64,000 nucleotides of DNA from Melieria omissa (taxonomy: Eukaryota > Arthropoda > Insecta > Diptera > Ulidiidae): assembly GCA_963971225.1 (NCBI GenBank), contig OZ020267.1, positions 154,619,920 to 154,683,919 of the forward strand. Direction: 5' to 3'. A program made the position numbers and the translations under genes. Of this stretch, positions 23,084 to 34,735 are shown one piece after another. Position 1 is the first letter of the stretch. Each line of letters opens with the position of its first letter. The notes beneath the pieces are model-generated. The model saw only the letters and a program-made list of their open reading frames with translations, searched no databases and was not told where the DNA came from.

Positions 23084-25080
23084 CGCTCAAAGATTCGCCA
23101 TCTGTTTGATATTTTTGAGCTTTCAGTGAGCGTCTGTTCATTTTTTGCATTTTCTCACTCGCCGCCGCAACCGTAATTTTCCGCCTCATCGCAGCTTGTG
23201 ATCAATCGTCACAATGACCGGCGTCGCCGACATGAACGCGACCGCGTTGGTGGCACATTTAATGTCAACTGCGCAACCGTCTTCTCTGTCCTTTCTGGTC
23301 GTCCTTTCACGGAGGATGCCGTGAAAAATTGCATCCGCGACGCTTTGCCAGCTAACGGCCGCCGAACGCGACTAGTGATGGAATGTGCTGTGCTGGGCTT
23401 TTTTTGCGGCGAGCAGCAGGGGCTGACCAGGCAATATCGATTACATCACTATTGACATTTGCGTTTAACCTATTTATGCTGATTTGATGAGCAGCCGTAA
23501 ATTTTGAGAGCGCCAGCAATTGGCAATTGGGCTGTTAACTTGCGGGCCCGTTAACGAGCAGGCGGGCGCAGCGGTCAGGTGAGGCTGAAGGGGACAATTT
23601 CGAGAGTGAGAGTCACGTTCGGGCGCAGTCGATTTGCGGTGGCTTCGGAGGCACGGAAACACACACACACAAACAAATTTGCTGCCTTACGGATTCCTTG
23701 CAAGTCCAATTGTGCGTGCGGACCAACTCCCTTTTCAGCAAATCGAAAATCCGTCTCGTGCAAATTTCCAGCAATTTCATAATCACCAACGATACAATGG
23801 CACACTCCATGCCCCGCTGTCGCTTACATCCGCCAGTGGCCCTAATTTCCAGGAAGCATTCAATTTGCCAACAATGAAATGCCCCGATGCCGGAGTGCCG
23901 CTGCAGAGCCGAATTCGCAAAACTCCTCGCAAGAACGGGGAAACTTTTGCACTGCGGCAGGAAAACCTTTGAGGTCTGGCCAGACCATACACACCGCCGT
24001 GGGCACATGCACACGCCGACACAATTACTAAGCACTCGTGTTTCCAAACACACACACATATACACAGGGTGGCTCGCATAGCGCAATATCAACATCCTGG
24101 TATTGCGCTGATTAAATCCTTGCGGCTTTTGAGTGATTAAAAACTTCTGGCTCAACTTTTCTTTGTGCCGCGTTTGCGGCAACTTCGTTCTCTTTGAACG
24201 GCGCCGACTGGGTACGGGCACGCAGCTTCCAGGGCGGGCGCTGGAGTGCGCGCTGAGGCGTTTTGCGGCGTAATGACGCAGAAAGACGAAACTGAAATTA
24301 AAACGTGAAATGAATCGAAAGAAAAACAATAAGAAGTTGCAAGTCGGCGAAGCGAGACGTGTGCGTGTGTGTGTGTGTGTGACAAACGCTAACTGGAAAG
24401 CAAAATTTTTGAGTTGAGACAAGAGTTGGCACTTTTTGGTCCTTGCTTCACCTTCAGTTGCGTTTGTGCTTTTGCACTCTGCCGCCCAGACGTCGAACGC
24501 GCCTTTGGGGAGTCGTTTGTGTTTGCTGCACAAAACTTTTTGGAGAGTTCGACGGCCAGGGATCTAAGAATGGAATTGAAGTTTTCCATTCTTGCTCGCT
24601 TAAATCTGACAGAACTTGAGTATTCTCTATGTTTGCTAAACTGTAGCAAATCCTTGTTTGTTTTATTCTCCTGTTATACATTGGGATTGTGTCATCGGGG
24701 TTTTTTTAATTGAAGCTTTATTGTGTAAAAATGGTTATTTTATGGTCATCTATTGTGCATCGTTACTTACGAGTATTCCCATCTTTCTGTCAATCTATGT
24801 ATACCAACTAAAAAAAAACTACACCGGTCTGGAGGTCAATGAAGTGAAGCGTGTTCACTTGTATTTTTATTTATTTATTTAAAGTTATCCAGAAATTTCA
24901 TACAATTCGCACAGATTACAACGAAATGTAAATAAAATATACTAATTAATTCATTTAATAACAATTTGAAATGGTTTTCCGAGTAAGAGAAATCTAGAAC
25001 GAAAGAATTTGAGAGCTAATTGAATTCCTTTGGGGCTCTCAAAATCGAAGCACAAGTAGCGTAATTAGTTCTTACTGAAT

Positions 25081-25487
25081 ATTCGGTTTCGGTTTCAGTT
25101 TCGGCCAAAAAATGCCCGAACGGCCGAAACCGTAACTTTCTAGAATATTTTTTACATTAAGAAGAGAGTTTAGATGCCACCAATGTAAGTAAATGAATTT
25201 CTTTTTTTAGGATATACATATGTAGGTTCTAAAGGGTGATTTTATATGTTCATGTTTGAAAAAAAGAACGAATTGTTGTTATTAATAAGTAGGTATTTAT
25301 TTATTTATGTTATGTTTGTTCTTTATTTACTTAAAGTAAAATTCGTTTGTTGAAAATTCTGATTTTGATGTTTTATGTGGTAATTTTTTTTTCAACTAGA
25401 AAGTTTCGGTTTCGGCCGAATATTAAAAAAACCGAAATTCAGTTTCGGCCCAAAAAAGTAGTTTCGGTCGGACACTAGTCAACACTC
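25081..25487. mobile_element. Decayed inverted-repeat element built on TTTCGG
   Basis: A 23-bp segment at 25121-25143 (CGGCCGAAACCG then TAACTTTCTAG) matches the reverse complement of 25396-25418 with one difference. Outside these arms, both ends carry further TTTCGG copies, including a near-identical direct repeat at 25094-25112 and 25438-25456 (TTCAGTTTCGGCC followed by A-runs). The right side ends in GGTCGGACAC. The mixture of inverted and direct copies resembles a hAT-type MITE with rearranged ends, but I see no clear target duplication and no transposase, so the class is a guess. Confidence 0.5.
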
Positions 25488-26393
25488 TTCAAAGAGAAAG
25501 TGACATGATTTGTTGAGGATCATTGTGGAATAGAAAAATGGAAACGTCCGAGTAAGTATGAACCATCTATCGAACCACGTATTAGATTAAAGACAAAGGT
25601 ACGGGAGAGAATAATCCTCCTACCCCCAATGACTTTACTTTACTATTTACAGTTGATTTACATTACATTTTCAGTTTATTTACGACTGTTTGAATGGTTT
25701 AAAATTTTTGGACTGTTTGAGTCATTTGGTGCTTATGTTGTCTGTTGTTTGTTTATGCGCTGGCAATGTCGAGGACAGGCTGGACATTACCTGTGCCATA
25801 ACTCGCGTGCTCCATGATTATTTTCGTCTTAGATTATCGCTATATGTTAATGTTTCGTCACCAGCAACAATTCGATGCAAAAATTACTTTTGAAGCATTC
25901 AAGCAACACCTCGGACACACGAAATCAGTATCAATCGCAAAGTACTTAATTTCCTTGCTTTCGGATCACTCGCAGATTATGTAAACGTTTTGTAAAGGTT
26001 GAGCGATCAACTCTAATACTAAACTCCAATATATATAGGTTATTTTCTTCAATGGTCGCTTTATTTTAATAATTTTAAGTAAGTAAATTAAATTATGTAA
26101 ACTAAATTAAAAAAAGTAACTGTGCGGTCCAGCGGTCTGCTCCCTTCCGTCGTTTTACGATAAATGCTCGATCTCTTCCTTTTTTCCTGTCCTTTCGTCA
26201 CCCGAATATTTACCGTTTTCCCAAAAACCGTTAGCTTAACCCATGTGTCGGCCAGTTCATGTTCTCTGTCTTTACCTCGTCCCTGCCAGTCACCTATTCG
26301 TAAGCAGGGTTGCATTTGTCTGTCCTACATATATGTCGCTCGATTTCATTTGAATTGAGCTTAACTCATTTATCCCTTTTTCATTTAAAAATT
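25488..26393. other. Non-coding DNA, no recognised gene
   Basis: AT-rich, with short frames only. No repeat or RNA gene was recognised. Confidence 0.5.
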
Positions 26394-26620
26394 GCCGACC
26401 TCGATAGTCCAGCGGATAGCGCGCTGGCTTTTCATACCGAGGCCCTAGGTTCGATTTCTAGCTTGAAATTCTACCGCTATCCACATGAAGCTGATGGGAA
26501 TTACAAGAATCGCACAAGTGCGCTCTTGGTAAGCAATGGCAAAACCTCCAAGTGTGAAAGGAAAGGATTCGGCGTTAAACTGTCGGTCCCCTTCCTTCCT
26601 TTCCCCATCCGTTTGAAATG
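26394..26620 (+). mobile_element. tRNA-derived SINE-like sequence
   Basis: The head at about 26397-26466 resembles a tRNA with an internal pol III promoter. An A-box-like stretch TAGTCCAGCGGATAGCGC is followed about 30 bases later by the B-box GGTTCGATTTC, flanked by CCTAG and CTAGC that could pair as a T stem. The anticodon and acceptor stems do not pair well, so this is not a functional tRNA. About 155 bases of tRNA-unrelated body follow and end at a T run (about 26619-26630), which could serve as a pol III terminator. That T run is also the poly(A) tail of the neighbouring minus-strand LINE. Confidence 0.5.
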
Positions 26621-26663
26621 TTTTTTTTTTTCTCGTAGGAGGTGGAAATCTTCTTAGACACGC

Positions 26664-26702
26664 TTGAACCCGTGTTCAACCGCGTGCCGGATTTTTACCG
26701 GC
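26664..26702 (-). other. Paired hairpins in the LINE 3' UTR
   Basis: Two short inverted repeats lie in tandem. TTGAAC-CCGT-GTTCAA is at 26664-26679 and GCCGG-ATTTTTA-CCGGC is at 26686-26702, coordinates on the plus strand. Both stems are perfect. In several LINEs the element's own RT recognises 3' UTR structure; a similar role here is inference. Confidence 0.55.
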
Positions 26703-26787
26703 TAAAACCAACTCCCTTTATATCGCCAGCCCGTTCATCCCCGCGGAACTGCCGCTAAGCATTGCATCGCAGGGCGGGCAACTGACC

Positions 26788-27180
26788 CTATTGGTCTGGC
26801 TCGGGTCTATTGCGTAAGATTTGAGCCCTACGCTCTTGCTCTTGCCGTCGCTGTGCTGTCATTATGATTGCAGCGAACTTACAGACTGCTTCCCACTTCT
26901 CTGCGCATTGAAGCATTTGTGGTACTAGATTTTGGACATTTATTGGCGTGTCAAGGGCGCGTTCCAGCAACTCTCGCTCGACCCTGTAGCGAGGGCACTG
27001 GAATAGGACATGTCCCGCGTCCTCAGCCTCGCCAGCACAAACTGTACAGTCCGCAGTTTCTTCATGGCCGAACCGGCACAGGTATGCCCTGAAGCAGCCG
27101 TGACCTGTAAGCAATTGTGCGAGGTAATGGGTTACCTCACCATGCTTCCGGAGCAGCCAGTCTTCCACCCTAGGTATAAG
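26788..27180 (-). pseudogene. LINE ORF2 C-terminus with CCHC zinc knuckle
   Basis: The frame encodes about 126 residues beginning MEDWLLRKHGEVTHYLAQ. It contains C-x2-C-x8-H-x4-C (CTVCAGEAEDAGHVLFQC), the nucleic-acid-binding knuckle found after the RT in R1-type elements. It then ends with an EQERRAQILRNRPEPDQ tail before the stop. Its connection to the upstream RT block requires a frame change near 27170-27230. Confidence 0.75.
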
Positions 27181-27225
27181 CTGGTGCGTCCACCTTCCCT
27201 TCTGCGCAGTATTCCACCGTTGTTG

Positions 27226-27810
27226 CTATTCGCTGATGCTCTGCTGCCTCTGGTGGCCATCTCCTGGGCCGTTTGCTCTTGGGTGCGCCTCGCGTGCCAG
27301 GATATCCACTGGAACCATTCCCGCGACAACACATGCTGCTTCGTATGATGTGGTACGAAAGGCGCAGCATACTCTCATGGCGCAGAGCCTGTACACAGAC
27401 TCTAGCTTCCTAGCCATAGCCGGAGCCCAGATTTGCGCTCCGTACAGCATTGTTGAGGTTGCCACTTTTGACAGCAACAATCTCGTTAGCTGTGAAACGA
27501 TTGTGTGGCCGCCTACGCACACTTTTGCTGTTTCCAGCTTTTTTCTGCTAGATATAAGCAGTACTTCTGTTTTCTGCTCCGCTAGCTGGAGTCCAGCTTC
27601 GCCTAGCCAGTGCTGTACTTTCGAGACTGTATCATTGCAGATCGTCTCAATGTCCTCTATATGTTTGCCAGTCACGACTATAACTATATCGTCCGCAAAT
27701 CCTATTATTTTGGCTGCTCTATGTATGTCTAGCTCTAACACGCCATCATACATAATATTCCAGAGCATGGGGCCTAGCACCGACCCCTATGGAACGCCAC
27801 CGGTAACGAT
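27226..27810 (-). pseudogene. LINE reverse transcriptase core with nonsense codon and deletion
   Basis: The catalytic box IIGFADDIVIV is intact. Just upstream the conserved GVPQGSVLGP motif reads GVP-stop-GSVLGP, because the glutamine CAG has become TAG (about 27788-27790). After the EVLLISSRKK segment, the usual IKYLGV-type block is missing. The frame runs from GGHTIVSQ straight into a RLLLSKVATSTMLYG segment, so some 60 to 70 residues appear to be deleted in frame. This copy cannot encode an enzyme. Confidence 0.75.
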
Positions 27811-27942
27811 ATGCGTCTTCTCACCTATATCTGTACAGTAGACAAGACGCCGATGCTTAAAATAGCTGGCTGTAGTCTGCACCAAATATTCCGGTACACT
27901 TTTTTCCGAAGAGCTGATAGTCTTTGGCTCCAGTTTGCGGAG

Positions 27943-28137
27943 TTAAACGCATTTTACATCTAGCGTCACTAAGCAGCAGTACTCCTTACTGCCACCCTTG
28001 CATCGCTTGCCGCTAATTGCGTTTCGTGCTATTTCAGCTACCACTCCGATGGCGTCTATTGTTGACCTGGCCTTCCTGAAACCATATTGGTGGTACCCGT
28101 TTGAAATGTGTGTTGTATCATATGTTGGAAAAGACAA
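27943..28137 (-). pseudogene. LINE reverse transcriptase N-terminal fragment
   Basis: The frame contains YGFRKARSTIDAIGVV, the RT fingers motif in which a conserved FR-x-x-RST run is followed by hydrophobics. It then reads CLVTLDVKCV, where LDV is the first catalytic aspartate region (motif A) and is followed by a stop. The block between it and the FADD-containing block (27790-27942) is still recognisable but out of frame. Confidence 0.7.
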
Positions 28138-28160
28138 CGGGTCATATAACCTAAGTGTGT

Positions 28161-30600
28161 CTCATGCAGAGGCATCTACTACAACCAACCAACAAACCAA
28201 CCAACAAACCATCTAAAAATCATTTTTATTCCTTTTCCCTTATTCCTTACGTCGCATATCCCTTATAGCTTATCCCCAACCGTTTCCTCCTGATTCTCCT
28301 TCCAATTCCTCTTCCTCTTTCTTCTCTGCTTCTCATTATTGCATTTTTTCAATTACATTTCTCTTTTCCTTTTAACTTTGTCTTTATTTTGCTTTATTGC
28401 TTTGTCGCTTACTTTTCTTATTTATTTAATTTGAAATCTTCCCATAAATTTCCGCATTGTTGGCTTTTGCATTCGATGTTTGCGTCATGTTGTCTGCGCG
28501 GTCCATTTGCAGTAAATGAAAATTTCTGGAATCTCATTTGTCAAACTTCTAATTGTTTTTCGCTCAGCGGGAATTTTTGATTTTCACAAAAGTTGCCGGC
28601 CCATCTTTCATTATGTCTAATTTGCCTTTCATTTCGCCTAAGCAAGCGTAGCGCTGAAAGCTATCGAAAGTAATCAACGAAATTGAGCGCACGCAAATAT
28701 GCAGCCACCTCCCACCACCCTCTCCCCTTCGCGCGCAAATTGTTATTTGTTTCGCTCGGCCGTCTGCACTCGTAAAGGCAACGGAAACGGCGACGGCACA
28801 GGCGCCGGGCTGGGCGGCTGGTTGGCTTGTTGGCCGCAAATTAAAAACACGGCCAAAAAGCCTTTGGCAGTTCATAGCGCGAATAGTTCATTAAGCGCCA
28901 CTGCACGCGGCAAAAAGCCAAACTGAAATATGCAAAAATCGCACAGCGGCGAAGGTGAGCAAAAAACAAGCCACTACAACGAACTAAGCCAAACTCGGCC
29001 CGAACTGAACTCAGCTCGGCGCCGGAGCAAAGCGAAGTACTCAAAGTGCAAAGTGCTACAGGAGGCAACAAACCGCGCTGACGAGCACTGCGACGGGCCG
29101 CCGCTGTTGCGGCACAGATAAACAAATGCAAAACTAAACTGCGGCCGAACACTTTACTTGTTGTTGTGCGGGGGAGCTGAGGCAACTTTTAATGGATGGA
29201 AAGAAACTTAAAGAGGCATTCAAAGATGCCAAACGACACAAAGTGTGCAAAAATTGCGGCCGCTCACCACTCAACAACACTCGACTGCCACTCGTTTGCT
29301 GCCACGCCCGTCCTCGTTCCAGGCTTCTTTTGGCACTTTTTCCTCTCGCAACTTGGCACTTTTTCCAATACTGTAGCGAGCAGTTTAGCAAAACGGTTTA
29401 CATTTGTTTTCATTTTTGCGCTTTGCTAATTTCATTAATAAACCCAAATACGCAGTGCAGTCAATCCAAACCGACCAAATCGTCACGGCGTGCACCAGCC
29501 GCATTCCAATTGCTCAACGGCCCCCCGCCCCTTCCGCTTTTCGGTTTGAATTTAGCGCGCAATCAAGCGAGCGCCGCAAAAAGCCAACCGGCAAGTTCCG
29601 TCGCAGTTGCCAGTTTTTGGGCCGCGCCGCCCTCTTGCGCCACGCCACGCTCTCGTTAAGCGCGCAAATATTGACTCAATCAATTTTTTGCTGCGATTTC
29701 GACTCTGCATTTTTCCAGTTCTCCGTTTTTCTGTTTATTTTCCGGTGCCGCGTTGTAATGTTCGTCGCGCGGCCCACTCGCTCTGTGCGTGTGGCTGCCG
29801 CGCCGCAAACATGCACGCAGTGTTGCTTCTGGCCGTTTGACGCTCGCGCAAATGTCTTGTTTAGTAGTAGACCTGCTGCCCACTTGCCACGGCCACGGCC
29901 CGTCTTGGCGCGGCCGCTTTACTATTTATGGTCGCCAGACGAGTGTGTGGCCGCGCTGCCGTTTCGCTGTTTTCGCATTTGCTTGCGGCACTTCATGCGT
30001 TTCGCGCCAAGTCGCTGGTTTGTGCGGTCCACTTTCAGGCATCAATTGCCTCTGTGTGTGTGTGTGTTTGCGTGCGGGCGCATTGTGCGGCATCTGGTGT
30101 ACTGCTTCCTGCCCGCGGCAGTCTGCCGCTCGTTGACGTGCCATATTTTATGGTAATTCGCAATTATTATTGGAAGCTCGTTCTCGGGCTTTGTAGCTAA
30201 TAATTTTCGTTCATTTTTGCGTTCGTCCTGGCGCTGTTCTTGGTTCTTGTTCATTTCCAGCTCGGCGCAATTGGCGGCGTCTGTTTGTGGCTTGCATTTG
30301 ATTGCGTCAAATGGCGCCGTATCGAGGCACATCACTTCCGACCCACACACCCACACACACACAAACATACAGATGCGTATGAGTGCTTGTAGATTTGCAA
30401 GTCAGCACACCGACAGCTGAAATGACTTGTCGACGCTTCCGGTCGGCATGGGGCGCGCTTCAGATGCAGCACAGCTAAGTTGAGACTCAAAAAAAGTTAT
30501 TTTTACTTTGTGAAAATGTCATCGAAGCACAAAACAAATTTTGTTTAATTTTGTCATGGCCAAATTTTCACCAGTCTCCATATATTCTTTTTTCAAAAAC
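28161..30600. other. Host non-coding DNA, no recognised gene
   Basis: A CCAACCAACAAA simple repeat lies at about 28180-28212 and a TG run at 30053-30067. Long frames at 29404-30156 and elsewhere are repeat-driven and Cys/Arg/Phe-rich without domain motifs. Confidence 0.55.
30374..30390 (+). promoter_or_regulatory. Partial copy of the recurring GCGTATGAG motif
   Basis: Reads ATGCGTATGAGTGCTTG. The core matches the other copies, but the 3' part departs from the YRA consensus. Confidence 0.25.
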
Positions 30601-30689
30601 ACACAATTTATGAATAAAAGAAGAAGAATTCTCTTCATATTATTATTGTTTTTTTAATTCAATGCTCATTTTTAGAGGCTACCATATAG

Positions 30690-31770
30690 AGTCTTCTTCC
30701 ATTCGTGCAAATTTAACTAATTTTATTTAGAACTTTAGAAGAGTAGAAACTATATCTATTAATTGCATATCAATTAATTTAAATTTAAATTCGAAATTAT
30801 TCAAATTTAAATTACTTTGAAGTGTAACTTATGAAAATTTTTTTTAATTTCAATTTAATTAACTAGATTCGTCTTAAATTATTTTAAATGTAAATTATTT
30901 TATTCAGAACGAGATACAGTAGGAACCTTGTCTTTTAATTGCATATCAATTTATTCAAAATTAAATTTAAAATTATAAAAATTTATTTAAAATAAAATTT
31001 AAAACTATTTACGTTTATTCAAAACTAAATTTAAAATTTTTCAAATTTATTAAAAATTAAATTTAAAGTTATTCAAATTTACTGAAAATTAAATTTAAAA
31101 TTATTTAACTTTAAAATACTCTGAAATTTAAATCATTAAAATTTTTTTAATTTTAATTTAGTTAAATTTAATTAACTAGAGTCTTCTTCAATTGGTTTAA
31201 ACTTAACTAATTTTATTCCGAACGAGATACATTGGGAACTATGTCTTTTGATTGCATACAAATTTATTCAAATTTCAATTTAAATAATTTGTACTTTAAA
31301 ATTCAAATCACTAAATTTTTTTAATTTCAATTTATTTGAATTTAATTAAGTAGAGTCGTCTTCAATTTATTTAAATTTACTCAGAACAAGGTACAGTAGG
31401 AACTATGACTTTTAATTGCAAATCAATTTATTCAAAATTAAATTAAAAATTATTTACATTTATTCAAAATTAAATTTAAAATTATTCAAAGTTATTTAAA
31501 ATTAAATTTAAAATTATTTAAATTTAATCAAAATTAAATTTAAAATTATTTAAATTTATTCAAAATTAAATTTAAAATTATTTAAATTAAAATACTTTGA
31601 AATTTAAATTATTAAAATTTTTTAATTTCAATTTATTTAAATTTAATTAAGTAGAGTCGACTTAAATTTATTTAAATTTACCTAATTTTATTCAGAACGA
31701 GATACAGTAGGAACTATATCTTTTAATTGCATATCAATCTGCATTAAATTAGATATATAGTTATGAACTT
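30690..31770. repeat. AT-rich satellite with alternating long and short units
   Basis: Five copies of a marker block are seen: TAGAGTC-TTCTT-like, then CAGAACGAGATACAGTAGGA-like, then TTTTAATTGCATATCAAT-like. The AATTGCA anchor starts at about 30761, 30937, 31250, 31414 and 31725, giving steps of 176, 313, 164 and 311 bases. Between markers the DNA is made of about 26-base subrepeats of the type TTTAAAATTATT plus CAAATTTATT. The longer units carry more subrepeats. The array is almost pure A+T apart from the markers. Confidence 0.8.
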
Positions 31771-34718
31771 AGATCTTAAATATATCCATTACATAAAATA
31801 AATACTATAAAACATACATTGTTAGATGTTTAAGTACAAAAGTGTACTAAATGTACTAAGAAGAAGAAAACGAGGATGTGCCTTGCAATCGTCACTGTGG
31901 TACAACATGGACTCTTTGTCAAAATAAAAAAATAATTCCTTGAGGAAGCCAAATGCTGTCGCACAACATTACGAACGAAAATAGTTGGTTGACGCTGCTC
32001 GTTAATTTAATTAGCTCGTGGACGGTCTGCGCAAAAAATGTGAACAATATTTGTGAATACATTTTGAATGTTGTGTGCGACAAGTCCCCAGCAAATTGTA
32101 CGCAACGACAATTTAATGAACAAAACGCAAACACAAACGAGCAAACAGGCGAAGAAAAAACATTAAATATAAAAGCAAACAGGCAAACATTAGGCCCGAG
32201 GGTGGAATCCCATTGTACATAAGCGGGCGCGCACATATACATACATACACGAGCACATGAACACAAATGCGACAGCACGGCAACAACAACTACTCGGCCA
32301 TCCAACTAAATTGGCACTGGCGAAACGCGCTCCAAAGCAAATTCCAACACAGCAACAACATCAAAAAGGTCGCCGACGCAGCACCGCGGAGCAAAAACAG
32401 CAAAACAACATAAAAAGCAACAAAGCATTAGCAGGAAATTTAAATCACATATGCAAATCAGTTGATGGCACGGCACTTCCTGTTGAAATGGCGCGGCCCG
32501 GTGCCGCCACCATTCGACTGCATGGCGCGGCGAATGTGTTTACGCGTTGTAGTTCTGTGTGTGTGTGTGTGTGTCAGTTTAAGTGCTCAAATGTGCGTTT
32601 CATTCTAATTAAGAGATAGCAGGCAGGTTCATTAATGCTTTAATTGCGTGTGAAATTTGCTTTTTGCCCGCTGCCCGACGGCCGCCGCCCGCGCGCCAGC
32701 GTTGCTTTCATCTATTCTGCTTTGCTGGGCTTTGTTTGGTTTTTGCGTTGTCGACCTGCACTTACAACAGACAGCAACAGCAAAACATATGTAAATAGTT
32801 TAAAACTCCATTTGCATATCTGTCGGGGCAAAAAATGAGCGCAGCATAAATATTTTCGATTGCGCCGAGGCTCGAAAAGGGGCGCGCACTCACTGAACGA
32901 GCGGCCAATGCGAATCATTCACGCACACACTGACACGCACAGTAAACCTTATTTGTGCATTAAATTCGAGCTGAGTTGAAGCAGTTTAGGGCCTCCGAGA
33001 GTGGGCGCTGCAGATTTTTTTCATGTGACTGCGTTCGAAGAGTGCTTGCAGGTCAGAAGTGTGTGGATCGCGTTGACGCGCTGCTGAGCTCCTAACACTT
33101 ACACTGCCATGTCTGAACGAATCCAAAATCAGACATTTGGCATGATGTGAGGGTCAAATGGTTTACAATTAAAATGGTGCAGTCACAAATTCAGCAAAAT
33201 CATTTCATGTTCTATAATGAAACTGTTTTGGCGTGCACCCGGAGGCAACGCGACTAACTGCCGCGCAATTAGTTCGCCGAGTGCAGTGCGCAAACACCTC
33301 AAATTAAAACATTAAATAACTGTACAGGACCCGCACATTCAAACGCTCGCAGCTGCAAGTGCGCCCGAAGCGACGCGGCGTGTTGTTTCGTTTCCACGGC
33401 GCGTGCGGAAGTTTCGAATTGCACTCCACTTCCGGTGCGCTGCTGAATGCGGTGTGGCCGCCCGCGACGGCACGCGCCGCGCAACAGGCAAACGTTTTAT
33501 TATTTCCGCTGCTTATGTTATTGCGAGCGGCCACTGGGCGCATTGACAACGCACTGACAATGCTGACATATGCCGCGCTTTCGTAAACAACCACTGCCAC
33601 TGCACTGTTGTTGCAGTTGTGTTGCTGATATTTACAGCTGAGCACCGACGCCGGTCAAGTGTGATATTTAACACAGATTGCAATTATGCGCGCAACACAC
33701 ACGGCTGTCGCTTCCGCGTTGCGCATTGTGTGCATCAATTATTCACGCACGTCGCAGAGTGTCCATTAAATTTGTATTAAGCGATTTTTTATTTAAGTAT
33801 TATTTGCACAACGCAGCTGACTGGCATCCCGTTGACTTTTGCATTGACAATGAATGTTTTAAAAGTTGATTTTCTGCTGTTTGCGCCGCGCTGCACCTGA
33901 CCGCAGTGTCCAAAATTATTCACACAAAATCCTACTTTGATGGCGGCCCGAAAGCGCTGCGGTCGAATTTAAACGTTAACAGCGGCCAGAATCAATTTTC
34001 ATGTTACGCATACGCCACGTTGCACAGACGCTTAGCACGAAAACTAAAGGCAAACAACAACCGGTTGTTTTGGCTTTTGTTTTAGTTTTTCGGCATTGCT
34101 TCTTGCCGCTTTGCCTGTGTGCGGTGTGCGGTGTTAGCTGGTTTGGCTGGCGAAATTTATTTGTTTTCGTTGTGCCGTTGCTGGCTGCCACGGGTTTCCC
34201 CTCGGTCTATTTACACAAACAGTCCTCCTGGGGCTTGTCACGCTGAAGCGAAAACAAAACTAAACACTCACACAGACTCACACAGTATTTACACTCACGG
34301 CAGGAGCACGTGAAGTGCTGCGAAACGGAAGTTTCCTTCGGCCGGTGAGTGGGGTTTGTGTGTGCGGACGCAAGCGAGTTAGTCGAACGCATCAGAATAC
34401 ACTGCAAACGCACAGGTGTAACGCTCGGCCCAGAGCGTAAATTACTGCAGGCAAAGTGGAGTCCACAAACAAAACAGCGGCAACAACAATAATCACATTA
34501 CAACTTCTAGCAGTGTCCGTCGGCAGCAAGCCGCCACTCCGCGCTGAAGACCCAAAAACATATCCCCAAATCGGCAAATTTAACAAGCAAATCCCAGCGC
34601 ACACAGAGGCGCCACGCCAAGTGCGTCGGGCCTTGGAAAACCGAATACCCCGGATCATGAGTCGTGGGTTCTCGAATAGTTTGAGCGAAATGTGTTTGAA
34701 CAAATTTAATGTACACCG

Positions 34719-34735
34719 GGGCGTATGAGCAACTT
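34719..34735 (+). promoter_or_regulatory. Copy of the recurring GCGTATGAGYRA motif
   Basis: Reads GGGCGTATGAGCAACTT. There is no gene nearby that would explain it. It is listed because the same core recurs in unrelated flanks. Confidence 0.35.

Larger units (their letters stand above)
21561..25080. other. Host non-coding DNA, no recognised gene
   Basis: No supported exon or RNA gene. It contains a GCGCT pentamer run at about 22511-22536, a GC-rich CTCGC-type tract at 22800-22840, a TA run at 23065-23083, CA near 23661 and a TG run at 24359-24382. A 306-codon minus-strand frame at 23613-24533 is rich in Thr-His repeats and Cys with no domain, and is judged spurious. Confidence 0.55.
26619..28160 (-). 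mobile_element. Decayed R1-clade-like LINE, 5' truncated, internally deleted
   Basis: Read on the minus strand, RT sequence starts near 28137. It continues through the catalytic region at 27226-27780 and the zinc-knuckle C-terminus at 26788-27168, and ends in a 3' UTR with a poly(A) tail (T run at 26619-26630 on the plus strand). It is damaged by at least one nonsense codon, frameshifts between the visible blocks and an in-frame deletion. Beyond 28160 a CCAACCAACAAA simple repeat (about 28180-28212) marks the approximate truncated end. The R1-clade assignment rests on the RT wording and the C-terminal CCHC knuckle. No insertion into rDNA is seen. Confidence 0.75.

Noticed and set aside
23613..24533. 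306-codon minus-strand open frame
   Set aside because: It contains Thr-His repeats from a TG microsatellite and Cys-rich low-complexity sequence, with no domain. Overlapping frames exist on the other strand.
26397..26466. Functional tRNA gene
   Set aside because: A and B boxes are present, but acceptor and anticodon stems do not pair and a SINE-like body follows. Annotated as a SINE head instead.
29404..30156. 250-codon plus-strand open frame
   Set aside because: Phe/Arg/Cys-rich with a CVCVC run from a TG repeat. There is no motif, and competing frames overlap it.
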